From: Cichorium intybus
Lineage: Eukaryota > Streptophyta > Magnoliopsida > Asterales > Asteraceae
Direction of reading: 5' to 3'
Assembly: GCA_023525715.1 (NCBI GenBank)
Contig: CM042010.1
Location: 62,051,729-62,115,728, forward strand
Length of the DNA: 64,000 bases
The notes under the pieces were generated by a model. That model saw only the letters and a list, made by a program, of their open reading frames with translations, did not search any database and was not told the DNA's origin. The first letter of the stretch is position 1; each line of letters begins with the position of its first letter. The position numbers and the translations under genes were made by a program. This document shows, in pieces, positions 44,864-56,380 of the stretch.

Positions 44864-46261
44864 GGCAGAAATGACACCGGTTAAGCTTCCAATTGTGAAT
44901 ATTTAATTACTTTTGAAGTAATGATGCAGCCTGCTGTCATTATTATGTGTCATAAAGGCGGAGACGGCTGATTAGCAACTGATTGGACGTTTTCCTTCCT
45001 TTGCACCTAAGCATTAAATGCTTTCTCATGATAGCCAAGTCCTTGTCAGCATTCTTCAGCAAGAATATACTTTTTTTGTAACTATTTTGAATTGATGGGC
45101 TTCTTCTTCTCATATTTTCTAAGTACCAAAAACGAATATCCATGATTATTGAAATCTCAACCAATTTCAATATATGATTTCAGAAATTCTAGTCAAAGAT
45201 CGCAACTCATTTTTACCATGGGGCGCTGTGAGACTCATCATCCTCTCTTGACCTTTCTATTATTTCTCCATATTCGATACACTTCCATATAACTGTAACC
45301 CTTATGAAGGTCTTCAGCAATACCACTGAAAACTGATGGTTACACAAATTCTGTGTTCATGAATTCGGAATTGTTTTTACCATCATTCCGAATGAAACCC
45401 AAAAATCCGATCCCACTAAGGAATTGACGAAAACTTTAAAGGGAATCTCAATCTTTCACTTTTGCGTGTTCTTTATGAAATCTACTCCACCCAAGTAATT
45501 TCTATCCAAAAAGATCCAGTTTTAATTTTTTTTTTTTTTTGAGATTTCCAAACATTTCACAAGTCAGACAAAATTCTCCTAACCCTTACTTGTTTTCATG
45601 ACTACTCTGGTCAGACAAGTACTGTCTTCCGATTTCGAGCATTTCTCACGTTTTCGGAATCTGAAAGACAGTTAAACCCAACCCATTAAGCTAACAGATA
45701 TAAAAGAAACCTTTCAATGATTCTTATCAATCAATTGATCGTAATCCATCGGGATACCACAAAACCACCTTTGAATCTCTCTTGATTCCGAAGGAAGAGA
45801 TCTTTGCCCGGGATCAATCAGTTTATGTCATTCCGACATCACAGATTACCAAACAAACCTTGATTTTCTTCTATTTCTTTGGCACACTCTTGCATGAAAA
45901 TCATTCTTTGATTTTTTTTTCTCTAACTCTGGTTGATTTTCTTTTAATAAGGATTAAGATCGATGACCTGGCAATTTTTCATCAGTTCTTTAAAGGGCCG
46001 TTACAACGTCATCTGTGCAGCAGCTACTTTATCGCTTTTCACGCGCCTGCAATGCGACTTTTGGGGGTTACTCATGATGATACGGCGTGATTCTTGGGAA
46101 ACGTAATCGGCTGAAGCGGGATTTCCTTTTCTAAACCTCTTCAAAGGATATTTAAAAGGTTTTTGGCTCATTCTTTCTGTTTCTCCGCTCTTCATCTCTC
46201 ACGCAAAGAACTTTTCATCTTCAAAGCCCTCTTTCTCTCACGAACATTCAAGAACTCTCAA
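44864..46261 (+). promoter_or_regulatory. Copia internal spacer with probable promoter for the env-position ORFs
   Basis: 1.4 kb without a credible ORF; includes a poly-T run near 45525. TATTTAAAA at 46149-46157, 105 nt before the next ATG and followed by pyrimidine-rich 5' UTR-like sequence, looks like a core promoter. It may also hold the upstream elements of the divergent Agenet gene. Confidence 0.45.
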
Positions 46262-48658
46262 ATGGCTGGATCATCCTCAGCAAATGAAAATACTTCCTCA
46301 TCTCTAATGTTGAAGATCAAACAAAATCAGAACATGATTATTGATCTTCACTCTTCAAAGTATAATGAAGCTCTTCAACCAATGATCGAATGTCTCAAAT
46401 TCTCCAGGATTAGCAAAGCCCTAACTGCTTCAGAGGAGGTTCCAATCGTGTATCTCTCATCTGCATACTCATCCGCGTTCTACAACAAGGCTGATGATGT
46501 CGTTACTTTTGAGGTTGCTTCCATCAAGACACGCATTTCCAAGTCTCGATTTGGGAAATTGCTAGGGTTTGCTGATCAAACCGATATTGTCGATCCTGAA
46601 TCCCTTTCGCCTTCTACTCTTCCACGGTTTTTCTATCAACTAGGCTACAAGGGTGATATAACGCAACTCTCGAAGTTCACAAAGAAGAGCCTACCGCCTC
46701 TGTGGAATTTTCTTTTCACAATCTTGTTCAAAAGCTTCTCCGAACGCACGACAGGCACAGACAGTGCAAGTAAGCTCTTCTACTCTTTATTTTATGGCCT
46801 CTATCATGATATCAACCTGGATTACGGGTCAATTCTTTGGAGCCAATTTGTAGAGAGCGTGAACTACAAAAATCGACACTCCGAAATCTCTTGTGCTCGA
46901 TTTTGGACCATTGTGGTAAAAAGGGCTATTGAGCAACATCATCTTCAAATCATGACTGATTCTGTCTTAGCGGTCATTCCGACACTATCAACCACACAGT
47001 TTGCAACCACCAAATCGGAGGATTTCAATTTCATCGGATCCATTCCGATCACAATGTTGGACCGCGTTCCGAATGACGTGCACTGCATTGCTGCGTATCG
47101 ACAACTACCTCCATCAGGAATTCGTGCTGTTGATCAAACTCATCAAGTCGCTTTTGACAGACTTGAAAATCCGAAGAAAATTATCAAACGAAAAGGTAGA
47201 GCTGCAGCATCTGACACCGAAAAGCAGCCCAAACGTCCTAGGAGACTCCGAAAATTTGTCCTGTCTTATGATTCCGAAAACGAACTTTCCGATACTCATC
47301 AAATTCCGACTTCACCGCACGACATTCCGATTACCGACAACCTTGAAGATGTTCCACTTACCAAGCCTTCTCCACCTCCCGCATCACCACCTCATGACCC
47401 CACACCTAAAACAACTCCTCATTCTAATCCGCAATCCACACCAGAACATTCACCCCTCCGAACCACTAACACTCAAACGTCTCCATCTTTATCACCCAAA
47501 CAAACTGCAACTCCTGATTCCCCTCATAACAACCCCCCTACCGACGTTGATGAAGAGGAAGATATACTGGTTAATGATGACCAGGATGATCTTTCTGATT
47601 TCCTTGAATCTCCATCTAATGTCAAACTGAAGACACCCAGCTCTTCTGTTCCGATGTCATCTGAACAGCTCTCGGAAATTTCTGCCAAACTGGATTTACT
47701 TCTCCAATCCAAGGCGCAACCCTCTGTCTCCGATTGGCAATCCCAGTTGGATGCTCACAAGGACTCGGTGGATACCTTGATCACCGAAAATGTCAATCTC
47801 ATGCGTCAATTCACCTCCCTCATAGAGAAATCTGAAGCACAAATGCGAGACTCTGCCATCTCTATTGGCAGACTGGAAAGAGATTTTCTTAAATTTACTC
47901 AAGATTTCCATGACTCTCATGTTCGGAAGAATGAAAGTATGCATCAGGTTATCTCCAACTTCAACAACTCTTTGAAGAACGAAAAAGAGGCACTCTCTGC
48001 CTTACGTTCGGAATTGAAGCAGCAATATTCTGAATGGGTATCTTTTATGGATACAAAGGTTGATCAACTGAGGACATATTTGGCCACGGAAAATTATTTG
48101 ATGGATAAATTAGCCGCCAAAGAAACTAAAATCCAGCTCCTCAAGACCGATCTCCGTCACAAGTCTGCCATTCTTACCTCGGCTTTGTCTCAGAACAAAG
48201 CTGTTCGATGTGGTGTATCGGAAATTGACTCCTTTCTTCATAGGATTGTTGAAGACACTAATCCAATTCTCAATCCTCAGGTGCGCAGACATCTGACCCT
48301 TAAGCTTCATCCTGTCTTCAATCTTCTTGCCGCCTTGAAGGGTGTTTCGGAAGGTGTTGCCTCTCCGAAACAAGGGGGAGACGAAACAAATGAAGAAAGT
48401 ACATTAAATCAGGAGACTCCGAAGAAAGACACTCCGATTGAAACCAATGAAAATGTTGAAGGAGGCGCTGGTCCATCAAAAGACAAAGGCAAGAAGATAG
48501 TGGAAGAAAAAGAATCTGATCAGGACGCCACCAAATCGACCAGGGAGAAGGAAATTGATGAAATTCTCAACCTTACTCGGAAACTTGATGCTGAGGAAGC
48601 TGCCAAAAGGGAGGCTGAGTTACTCCTGAAAACTCAAATGTCTTTGTTTCCTCCATGA
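46262..48658 (+). CDS. Env-position ORF 1, 798 aa, coiled coil
   Basis: Intact. The ATG at 46262 has a good plant context (caaATGGC); the longer open frame from 46163 lacks an ATG. Residues 1-290 look globular. A basic patch (KKIIKRKGRAAASDTEKQPKRPRR) near 305-330 could be nuclear-targeting. A Pro/Thr/Ser-rich region spans 365-430. A long coiled coil covers about 490-650, and the C-terminus is highly charged. No signal peptide or membrane segment, so not a typical envelope. I do not recognise a defined family. Confidence 0.7.
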   Translation: MAGSSSANENTSSSLMLKIKQNQNMIIDLHSSKYNEALQPMIECLKFSRISKALTASEEVPIVYLSSAYSSAFYNKADDVVTFEVASIKTRISKSRFGKLLGFADQTDIVDPESLSPSTLPRFFYQLGYKGDITQLSKFTKKSLPPLWNFLFTILFKSFSERTTGTDSASKLFYSLFYGLYHDINLDYGSILWSQFVESVNYKNRHSEISCARFWTIVVKRAIEQHHLQIMTDSVLAVIPTLSTTQFATTKSEDFNFIGSIPITMLDRVPNDVHCIAAYRQLPPSGIRAVDQTHQVAFDRLENPKKIIKRKGRAAASDTEKQPKRPRRLRKFVLSYDSENELSDTHQIPTSPHDIPITDNLEDVPLTKPSPPPASPPHDPTPKTTPHSNPQSTPEHSPLRTTNTQTSPSLSPKQTATPDSPHNNPPTDVDEEEDILVNDDQDDLSDFLESPSNVKLKTPSSSVPMSSEQLSEISAKLDLLLQSKAQPSVSDWQSQLDAHKDSVDTLITENVNLMRQFTSLIEKSEAQMRDSAISIGRLERDFLKFTQDFHDSHVRKNESMHQVISNFNNSLKNEKEALSALRSELKQQYSEWVSFMDTKVDQLRTYLATENYLMDKLAAKETKIQLLKTDLRHKSAILTSALSQNKAVRCGVSEIDSFLHRIVEDTNPILNPQVRRHLTLKLHPVFNLLAALKGVSEGVASPKQGGDETNEESTLNQETPKKDTPIETNENVEGGAGPSKDKGKKIVEEKESDQDATKSTREKEIDEILNLTRKLDAEEAAKREAELLLKTQMSLFPP

Positions 48659-48670
48659 CACTATAAAAGA

Positions 48671-49513
48671 ATGACAATGGAAGCAATTACTGAGCCTGTG
48701 GAGAACTGGCTTCAACCAATAGCCTCGTACAACACAAGCAATGATGTAAACTCGCAGTTTGACTTTCCGATGACTGCAAAAACTCTCCTGTTCCGAGGGT
48801 TTGAGGAACTTAAAGACACCCGTCTTTCTTGTTCGGAAGTGAATGAATTGTTATTCACTTTCTATTTGAAGAACGCGCGTCCTCAACATTTGACGTGGAG
48901 TTTGAAGAAGATTGTGCAGCTGACTCCCCGTCTTCCTGAGGTCATTATTCCATTCAAGAACGCAAGGTTCTTGGCTTTGAGAGGAGATGATAAAGAAAAA
49001 ATGGAATTCTCTCTTGCTGACCTTCCATTTCTGAATCCATTCGACTGGATATCTCTGTTCAATATCTTGTCGAGAGAACAAAAGTATCAACCTCTTTTTG
49101 ATCATATTAAAAGGATGATTGGATACTACATTCTTGAAGTGGCAAAGCTTGATGTTGAAGTTGCTGGTGTTCTGGATAAAGCTCCTTTAACTGTAAGACG
49201 TCCTCCTCCCAAAAATCCGAGCAAGCGTAAAATCAGAAGAATTGTCAACTCAAACTGGAGTGTGGCATACAATTCAAAGGAAGGCCTCGAGAATGTTAAA
49301 AGAATATTCTTTCTTTTGGACAAACATCTTTACAGGACTCCAGTGTTAGAACATATTCTTCACATCATCAATAAACTGCCTTCCAACACCACTGATGATA
49401 AAACCTGCGTCAATGACATGTTGAGGTGGTACATTGAATTCCGAAAAAGGATCCTGGCAATCATTCCGAAGGTGTTTGACAGACAAACAAGTGGAGTAAA
49501 ATCTGAAGAATGA
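48671..49513 (+). CDS. Env-position ORF 2, 280 aa
   Basis: Starts 12 nt after ORF 1 and ends shortly before the purine tract. Mostly helical, with Lys/Arg-rich PPPKNPSKRKIRR near residue 175. No membrane segment or recognised domain. The tight spacing suggests a bicistronic unit or an ancestral fusion with ORF 1. Confidence 0.6.
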   Translation: MTMEAITEPVENWLQPIASYNTSNDVNSQFDFPMTAKTLLFRGFEELKDTRLSCSEVNELLFTFYLKNARPQHLTWSLKKIVQLTPRLPEVIIPFKNARFLALRGDDKEKMEFSLADLPFLNPFDWISLFNILSREQKYQPLFDHIKRMIGYYILEVAKLDVEVAGVLDKAPLTVRRPPPKNPSKRKIRRIVNSNWSVAYNSKEGLENVKRIFFLLDKHLYRTPVLEHILHIINKLPSNTTDDKTCVNDMLRWYIEFRKRILAIIPKVFDRQTSGVKSEE

Positions 49514-49547
49514 AGAGAAGTCTCATTTTTGACTCAAAGGGGGAGAT
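49514..49547 (+). other. Copia polypurine tract
   Basis: AAAGGGGGAGA at 49536-49546, directly before the 3' LTR. Primes plus-strand synthesis. Confidence 0.85.
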
Positions 49548-49865
49548 TGTTAAGTCATAAATTAAGATTGAGTCAAATATGCTGATCTGATTTGTTGCCA
49601 GATTTTATGCCTATAATTTTGCTATCGGTTATGGAATGGGTCTGTCCTTCCATACTTAGTTTCTGTTTAAATAGCGATTCGTACCCTTGTTAGGGTTAAC
49701 TTTTGTAATCTTCTCACGGCGCTCATACAGAATAGTTCACATCGAATTGTTCTTGAGTTGCATTTTAATCATTAGACATCAGTTCTTTATATTGTCTGTT
49801 CTTGATCTTGTTTATTTACATTATTCCGCATTTTTGAATCTCGATCCAACTCTTGCATTTCAACA
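49548..49865 (+). repeat. Copia 3' LTR
   Basis: 318 bp, three differences from the 5' LTR; followed by the TSD TTATT (49866-49870). Confidence 0.95.
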
Positions 49866-49957
49866 TTATTTATTATATGCATTTTTTCATTTACTGTCAT
49901 TTCATCTTTCATTTGTAATTCTATATCATTTATTTTACTACTAGATGATTCTGTCAT
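49866..49957 (-). pseudogene. ORF II, 5' part (right of copia)
   Basis: N-terminal part of the interrupted ORF II, starting MTESSSSK at 49957. Confidence 0.75.
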
Positions 49958-50865
49958 ATTCGTAAACTTAATGATCTAATCATTTCTTTTATTTCTTCAA
50001 TATTTTCATTTTTTCTATTTTCCGTTGATGTTGAAGGTTGTATTTCTGAAATAGAGGATCTTCCTATAATTGTTGAAATTGGAGGCTCTATTATTGGGTC
50101 TCTTTTAACTAAAGGTGTAATTATTTGTTGTCGAAAATCTGTTTCATAAACTGGTTTATTATCTATTCTTTTTGGTGATTCAAGAGATAATAAAGGTTCA
50201 AATAGTTTATCAATATGAATTCTATCTTCTGTTTTAAATGTAATACTATGATGAGAATTTGTTAATGCATAGTTTATTTGATATGTTAAAGTAAAAGGAT
50301 GATTTCCTTTTAACATAAAATTTTGTCTTAATAATTTATATCTTACTGTAATACTATTACTTAGATTTCTATCTTTTAAACTAAGTCCTAATTGTATATT
50401 TATATTAAATTTTATTTATCCTTCAATTAAATTTCCTTTTCCTTTTGCAATAATACTTTCTTGACTATTAATTATACGATCATCTCTAATTTCTAATTCT
50501 ATTGGTGTATCTAAATCACTAAAAGTACTTTTCAAAATTACTTGAATTGTAGATATATGAATATATGCTATCTTTGATCGATCTATTTCTTTGATATGTT
50601 GTATTTTATTTCCTTGAGTTGATTCTATAGGTATCGGTTCTTCACCTACTATTTTACCATAATAAATAATATTTTTTCTTGAAAATAGATTTTTAAGTGT
50701 ATCGTATTTAAAATTATGTTTTTCTGATAATGTAAAATTTGATTTTCTAATAGCATCTTTATTTATGTTATTCTTACTGATAAGAGCATCAAATATATAT
50801 CCTGATTCATTTTCTTCATTATTAATAATTATTGATTCATTATTCTCGTTAGATGTAGACATCAT
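49954..50865 (-). pseudogene. MP: MP, 39-nt deletion and one stop
   Basis: 912 nt. 13 codons are missing in frame near 50610, and AAA to TAA lies near 50416. Full length otherwise. Confidence 0.75.
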
Positions 50866-51324
50866 AAGAGTTGTTTTTTAATTAAATCGTTGCTTATATT
50901 TACTAATTATAGTATTTATTAAAATCATAACTTAGCTTTCAATCTTGACTTATCTTTCTATTTAAATATTGTTATTTGTCATATTAGATTGTAGTTTAGC
51001 TCGTTACTTATCATAAATTAAATTGTTACTTAGCTCTGATATAGTAAAATCGTTTCTTTCCATAAAATCGTTACTTAGCTTATTTACTTAGCTTATTAAT
51101 TAAATCGTTGTTAATCATTTTTTTATTTCTAATCTACTAGAATTGTTGTGTAGCTCTGATCTTAATTAAATTGTTGTTAATTGTTGCTTAAATCGTTACT
51201 TAGCTCTGATATAGTAAAATCGTTACTTATCATTAAATCGTTACTTAGCTCTGATACCAAATGGGGAAATATAAATGGACATATGGATAATAACAGAAAT
51301 ATAGCAAAATAAATGCGGAATGGT
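50866..51324 (-). promoter_or_regulatory. Leader and PBS
   Basis: Perfect PBS at 51248-51259 on the minus strand, with the longest version of the leader repeats. No gene. Confidence 0.75.
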
Positions 51325-51507
51325 TTAACATGTGGTTTTTGAAATTCTTGCATGTAGATACTTAAGCTGATTATCGTAGATATCAACCTCTAACTGTGTT
51401 ACAGGGAGATGGATATTACGTTCAATTCTATTTTTAAATCTTTGTTTATGAATCTTTAATGCAAAATAATATCGATTGTTTTGTATTTGTATTTTCGAAT
51501 CGGTCAT
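51325..51507 (-). CDS. 60-aa leader ORF
   Basis: Intact; ends ISKTTC. Confidence 0.5.
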   Translation of the reverse strand: MTDSKIQIQNNRYYFALKIHKQRFKNRIERNIHLPVTQLEVDIYDNQLKYLHARISKTTC

Positions 51508-52074
51508 GATGTATGAAGATGTGTAAGGGATGTACCTGACTGATGTCTGGACGATGCGTTGATTAACTGCTTCGTGGATACTTCGATAGGCTCTGCTATT
51601 CAGAAGCGCGAGGCTTCAACAGAGAACTCTGCTATTCAGAAGCATAAGGCTTCAACAGAGGAATTTTGAGAGCACTCAAAACTTAACACAAATAAGCTCT
51701 GATTTATTACACTAGGCAAACGCCTTATTTATAGTACATGAGGGCTGCTACTGCATACGTGCTATTATTGACACTACATTATTGTGTGTAGCACTTACAA
51801 ATAAAGACAAACTATAGGATGGTGACTGGCACCTAATTTACATAATTAAAAACAAACGACAAAAACTAAAAGTCTACATTATTACAAGATATGAAAAACA
51901 AACGACAAAAACTAAAAGTCTACATTATTACAAGATATGATGAGGGGAGGGGCCACAAATATTCATTGTGTCAAATCCAAATCCTCACCACCGCGAAAAA
52001 TGCGTCGTGCATAATGATTGAATGCTTTTGATGAGTGTTGTGCATTGTTGATGAGTGTTGTGTACTGTTGTGTA
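51508..52074 (-). promoter_or_regulatory. Promoter and 3' UTR (type I)
   Basis: TATA at 51726-51733. A tandem duplication of about 47 bp (51848-51940) lies in the 3' UTR. Confidence 0.7.
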
Positions 52075-52303
52075 TTATTCTTCCATTATCTCCATGAATG
52101 GTGTCTCGTCCTTGTTTTCTTGACAATAATTGCATTGGTGATGTGGAAAATGCATAATATGTTTGCATAATTGTTTTTTAATTTCTGCAGGTAGAACGGC
52201 AAGATGATGCGAGAATGTTTCAAATGGTTCTTCGAATCGTTCTACGGCTTGCATTCCTTCGGTTGATATTTCTGTGTCATTTGTTGTATATAACAGAAAT
52301 GTT
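52075..52303 (-). pseudogene. TAV: TAV C-terminal fragment
   Basis: Cut at 52303, where promoter sequence is joined in. Confidence 0.8.
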
Positions 52304-52421
52304 AAGCTCTGCTTTATTACACTAGGCAAACGCCTTATTTATAGTACATGAGGGCTGCTACTGCATACGTGCTATTATTGACACTACATTATTGTGTCTA
52401 GCACTTACAAATAAAGACAAA
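52304..52421 (-). other. Promoter fragment inserted within TAV
   Basis: 118-bp piece of a type I promoter, with TATA at 52336-52343 and no leader, between two TAV pieces. Confidence 0.75.
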
Positions 52422-52861
52422 CAGACTTTGGTTGTGGTTCTGTTTTTAAAAGGGTTCCAAGGATGGTTGTTTTTGATGGTTTTTCAACGGCTTCAGTTGT
52501 AACCGTTTTGTATGCTTCTCTGAATGCTGTTTCTGCTTCAGCTTTTGTTTTGTAACTTTTGTGTGTAACGTTCTTTCCAACGATATGAGAATTTGCAATT
52601 CCCCAATCGTTATAGATTCCTTTGTGTGGTCCATTAAAAATAACGTACCATTTCTTCGTTTCTGCATCAGTTGATTGTTGATGAGTTTTGAATGTTTCTT
52701 GAGTGTTACATGTGGATGATGATGGCTTCTCCTGTTGTTTATCGGAACTGTTTGATGAAAATTGTTGGATTGTTGGTGTAGGTGGAATGGTTGAACTGCC
52801 TGTTGACTTTTCTGCGTCTTCTTTGACTGGAGTGAACTGTGTTGACAATATCTGCAGTGTT
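52422..52861 (-). pseudogene. TAV: TAV N-terminal fragment
   Basis: Covers the linker and viroplasmin domain; open across the piece. The coiled-coil start is missing. Confidence 0.75.
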
Positions 52862-52978
52862 TTGAAATATAGCAAAATAAATGCGGAATGGTTTAACATG
52901 TGGTTTCTGAAATTCTTGCATGTAGATACTTAAGCTGATTATCGTAGATATCAACCTCTAATTGTGTTACAGGGAGAT
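52862..52978 (-). other. Leader ORF 3' fragment
   Basis: Part of the 60-aa ORF and flanking leader, between two TAV fragments. Confidence 0.7.
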
Positions 52979-54036
52979 GAAAAAATTAGATGATCTTGTG
53001 TTGGTGTTTCATGTGGAAGTTCGTCTTTAGTTGGCTTAGTTCCATTACTGATTCCCATGTATGCAAATGTAATGCTTGGAATTAGTAGCTGTGAGTCTTC
53101 ATCAAAAAATGGATAGCTGGAATATAATTTAATGAATAAATCACGTTCCTTGGCAAAACGTGTTTTGTAAAGGCGGATGACTGATTGAAAATTAGTTGGA
53201 AATTCACTAATGCACTGTAGGTTGTTTCCATTTAGGTAGATTGTATCGATGAATCCATGGGTGAAATATTCCCAAAGAGTCATTGGATCGGTAAGGTTGG
53301 CTAAGAAGATTGCTTTTGGGCCTGGCTTTCTTATGACTGGGTAAAAGCCCATTAGTGAATGGACCTCTGTGTATGACACTAGGCTGTCCCATAATTTTAC
53401 GAATTTTTCTGTGGTTGGTTTTTTCATTAATTCTTTTTCTTTTGTAAATGGTATAGCTTGTAGGGCTGCTTTGGCTGCGTTTAACTGGTTTAAAGACTTT
53501 GGTTGTGGTTCTGTTTTTGGAAGGATTCCAAGGATGGTTGTCTTTGATGATTTTTCAATGGTTTCAGTTGTAACCGTTTTGTATGCTTCTCTGAATGCTG
53601 TTTCTGCTTCAGCTTTTGTTTTGTAACTTTTGTGTGTAACGTTCTGAATGCTGTTTCTGCTTCAGCTTTTGTTTTGTAACTTTTGTGTGTAACGTTCTTT
53701 CCAACGATATGAGAATTTGCAATTCCCCAATCGTATAGATTCCTTTGTGTGGTCCGTTAAAAATAACGTTCCATTTCTTCGTTTCTGCATCAGTTGATTG
53801 TTGATGAGTTTTGAATGTTTCTTGAGTGTTACATGTGGATGATGATGGATTCTCCTGTTGTTTATCGGAACTGTCTGATGAAATTTGCTAGATTGTTGGT
53901 GTAGGTGGAATGGTTGAACTGCCTGTTGACTTTTCTGCGTCTTCTTTGACTGGAGTGAATTGTGTTGACAATATCTGCAGTGTTTGTTGGAGCTGTTCTT
54001 CTTCTTTCTTGATTGTTTCTAGTTGCTTCATCATGG
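52979..54036 (-). pseudogene. TAV: TAV fragment with 53-bp duplication
   Basis: Middle and N-terminal TAV. A 53-bp tandem duplication at 53591-53696 and a 1-nt loss near 53735 break it. It ends at an inversion to plus-strand leader. Confidence 0.75.
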
Positions 54037-54408
54037 CTACTTCTGAATAGCAAAGCCTATCGAAGTATCCACGAAGCAGTTAATCAACGCATCGTCCAGG
54101 CATCAGTCAGGTACATCCCTTACACATCGTCATACATCATGACCGATTCGAAAATACAAATACAAAACAATCGATATTATTTTGCATTAAAGATTCATAA
54201 ACAAAGATTTAAAAATAGAATTGAACGTAATATCCATCTCCCTGTAACACAGTTAGAGGTTGATATCTACGATAATCAGCTTAAGTATCTACATGCAAGA
54301 ATTTTAGAAACCACATGTTAAACCATTCCGCATTTATTTTGCTATATTTCTGTTATTATCCATATGTCCATTTATGTTTCCCCATTTGGTATTAGAGCTA
54401 AGTAACGA
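54037..54408 (+). other. Leader fragment with 60-aa ORF
   Basis: Starts inside the second leader stem-loop. Intact 60-aa ORF at 54139-54321 (one Ser to Leu). PBS-like TGGTATTAGAGC at 54387-54398, one mismatch. Confidence 0.65.
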
Positions 54409-54557
54409 TCAAGAAGGAAGAAGAACAGCTCCAACAAACACTGCAGATATTGTCAACACAGTTCACTCCAGTCAAAGAAGACGCAGAAAACTCAACAGGC
54501 AGTTCAACCATTCCACCTACACCAACAATCCAGCAAATTTCATCAGACAGTTCCGAT
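54409..54557 (+). pseudogene. TAV: TAV N-terminal fragment within leader
   Basis: 149-nt piece from the coiled coil and linker, inserted between two leader segments. Confidence 0.75.
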
Positions 54558-55115
54558 ATAGATTCATAAACAAAGATTTAAAAATAGAATTGAACGTAAT
54601 ATCCATCTTGCTGTAACAGTTAGAGGTTGATATCTACGATAATCAGCTTAAGTATCTACATGCAAGAATTTCAGAAACCACATGTTAAACCATTCCGCAT
54701 TTATTTTGCTATATTTCTGTTATTATCCATATGTCCATTTATGTTTCCTTATTTGGTATCAGAGCTAAGTAACTATTTTACTATATCAAAGCTAGGTAAC
54801 GATTTAATGATAAGTAACGATTTTACTATATCAGAGCTAAGTAACGATTTTACTATATCAAAGCTAAGTAACGATTTTATGGTAAGTAACGATTTTACTA
54901 TACTAAGTAACGATTTTATGGTAAGCAACATTTCTAGTAAATCAAAGCTAAGTAACAATTTAATTCATGATAAGTAACGAGCTAAACTACAATCTAATAT
55001 GACAAATAACAATATTTAATTAGAAAGATAAGTCAAGATTGAAAGCTAAGTTATGATTTTAATAAATACTATAATTAGTAAATATAAGCAACGATTTAAT
55101 TAAAAAACAACTCTT
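54558..55115 (+). promoter_or_regulatory. Second leader copy with PBS and 27-nt repeats
   Basis: 3' part of the leader ORF (with a small deletion), perfect PBS at 54754-54765, then the longest run of GAGCTAAGTAACGATTTTAC-type repeats (54762-54930) before MP. No promoter is directly upstream. Confidence 0.7.
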
Positions 55116-56065
55116 ATGATGTCTACATCTAACGAGAATAATGAATCAATAATTATTAATAACGAAGAAAATCAATAAGGATATATATTTGATGCTCTAG
55201 TTAATAAAAATAATATAAATAAAGATGCTATTAGAAAATCAAATTTTACATTATCAGAAAAACATAATTTTAAATACGATACACTTAAAATCTATTTTCA
55301 AGAAAAAATATTATTTATTATGGTAAAATAGTAGGTGAAGAACCGATACCTATAGAATCAACTCAAGGAAATATAATTATACCTATTATTAATAAACAAC
55401 AAATCAAAAATAAAATACAACATATCAAAGAAATAGATCGATCAAAGATAGCATATATTCATATATCTACAATTCAAGTAATTTTGAAAAGTACTTTTAG
55501 TGATTTAGATACACCAATAGAATTAGAAATTAGAGATGATCGTATAATTAATAGTCAAGAAAGTATTATTGCAAAAGGAAAAGGAAATTTAATTGAAGGA
55601 AAAATAAAATTTAATATAAATATACAATTAGGACTTAGTTTAAAAGATAGAAATCTAAGTAATAGTATTACAGTAAGATATAAATTATTAAGACAAAATT
55701 TTATGTTAAAAGGAAATCATCCTTTTACTTTAACATATCAAATAAACTATGCATTAACAAATTCTCATCATAGTATTACATTTAAAACAGAAGATAGAAT
55801 TCATATTGATAAACTATTTGAACCTTTATTATCTCTTGAATCACCAAAAAGAATAGATAATAAACCAGTTTATGAAACAGATTTTCGACAACAAATAATT
55901 ACAGCTTTAGTTAAAAGAGACCCAATAATAGAGCCTCCAATTTCAACAATTATAGGAAGATCCTCTATTTCAGAAATACAACCTTCAACATCTACGGAAA
56001 ATAGAAAAGATGAAAACATTGAAGAAATAAAAGAAATGATTAGATCATTAAGTTTAAGAATATGA
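55116..56065 (+). pseudogene. MP: MP, stop and frameshift
   Basis: TAA at 55176-55178 and a 1-nt deletion near 55290. The last 193 codons are open. Confidence 0.75.
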
Positions 56066-56240
56066 CAGAATCATCTAGTAGTAAAATAAATGATATAGAT
56101 TTACAAATGAAAGATGAAACAACAATTATTGGTAAAACAAATACCAAGAGATATTACAAAAAATTGAACAGATTTATAAATTATTAGAAGTTAAAAATAC
56201 TAAACAACCACTTTCTATCAAACCACCTTTAACATGGTAA
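56062..56240 (+). pseudogene. ORF II, internal deletion and frameshift
   Basis: Lost most of the coiled-coil N-terminal half; both ends recognisable. Confidence 0.55.
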
Positions 56241-56380
56241 TCAAAAATATGTTACAAAAATTTAAAACATGGTTTAAAAAGTATAAAAGAAATAAAGAAA
56301 ATAGTTATAAAAATATTATATTAAAAAATTATATAAATAATGATATATTAGATCAATTATTTAGTAATTGTCATGACTAA
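56234..56380 (+). CDS. ORF III, 48 aa (form B version)
   Basis: Intact; its stop overlaps the Pol ATG (ATGACTAA). Confidence 0.5.
   Translation: MVIKNMLQKFKTWFKKYKRNKENSYKNIILKNYINNDILDQLFSNCHD

Larger units (their letters stand above)
36869..49865 (+). mobile_element. Ty1/copia LTR retrotransposon, 12,997 bp
   Basis: 318-bp LTRs (TG...CA), TSD TTATT at 36864-36868 and 49866-49870, a tRNA-Met PBS and a purine tract. The pol order PR-IN-RT-RH is diagnostic of copia. The internal region after pol is 5.6 kb and holds an antisense Agenet ORF and two env-position ORFs. Extra ORFs after pol recall the Sirevirus lineage, but these LTRs are short for it. The empty site is reconstructed exactly by the intact ORF II at 20690. 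Confidence 0.95.
32699..51725 (-). mobile_element. EPRV form A unit split by copia insertion
   Basis: 19,027 bp between TATA boxes. Removing the 12,997-bp copia and one TSD leaves 6,025 bp, the standard form A size. Order on the minus strand: leader ORF, PBS, MP, ORF II (split), ORF III, 104-aa ORF, CP, RNase H remnant, TAV. Confidence 0.9.
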
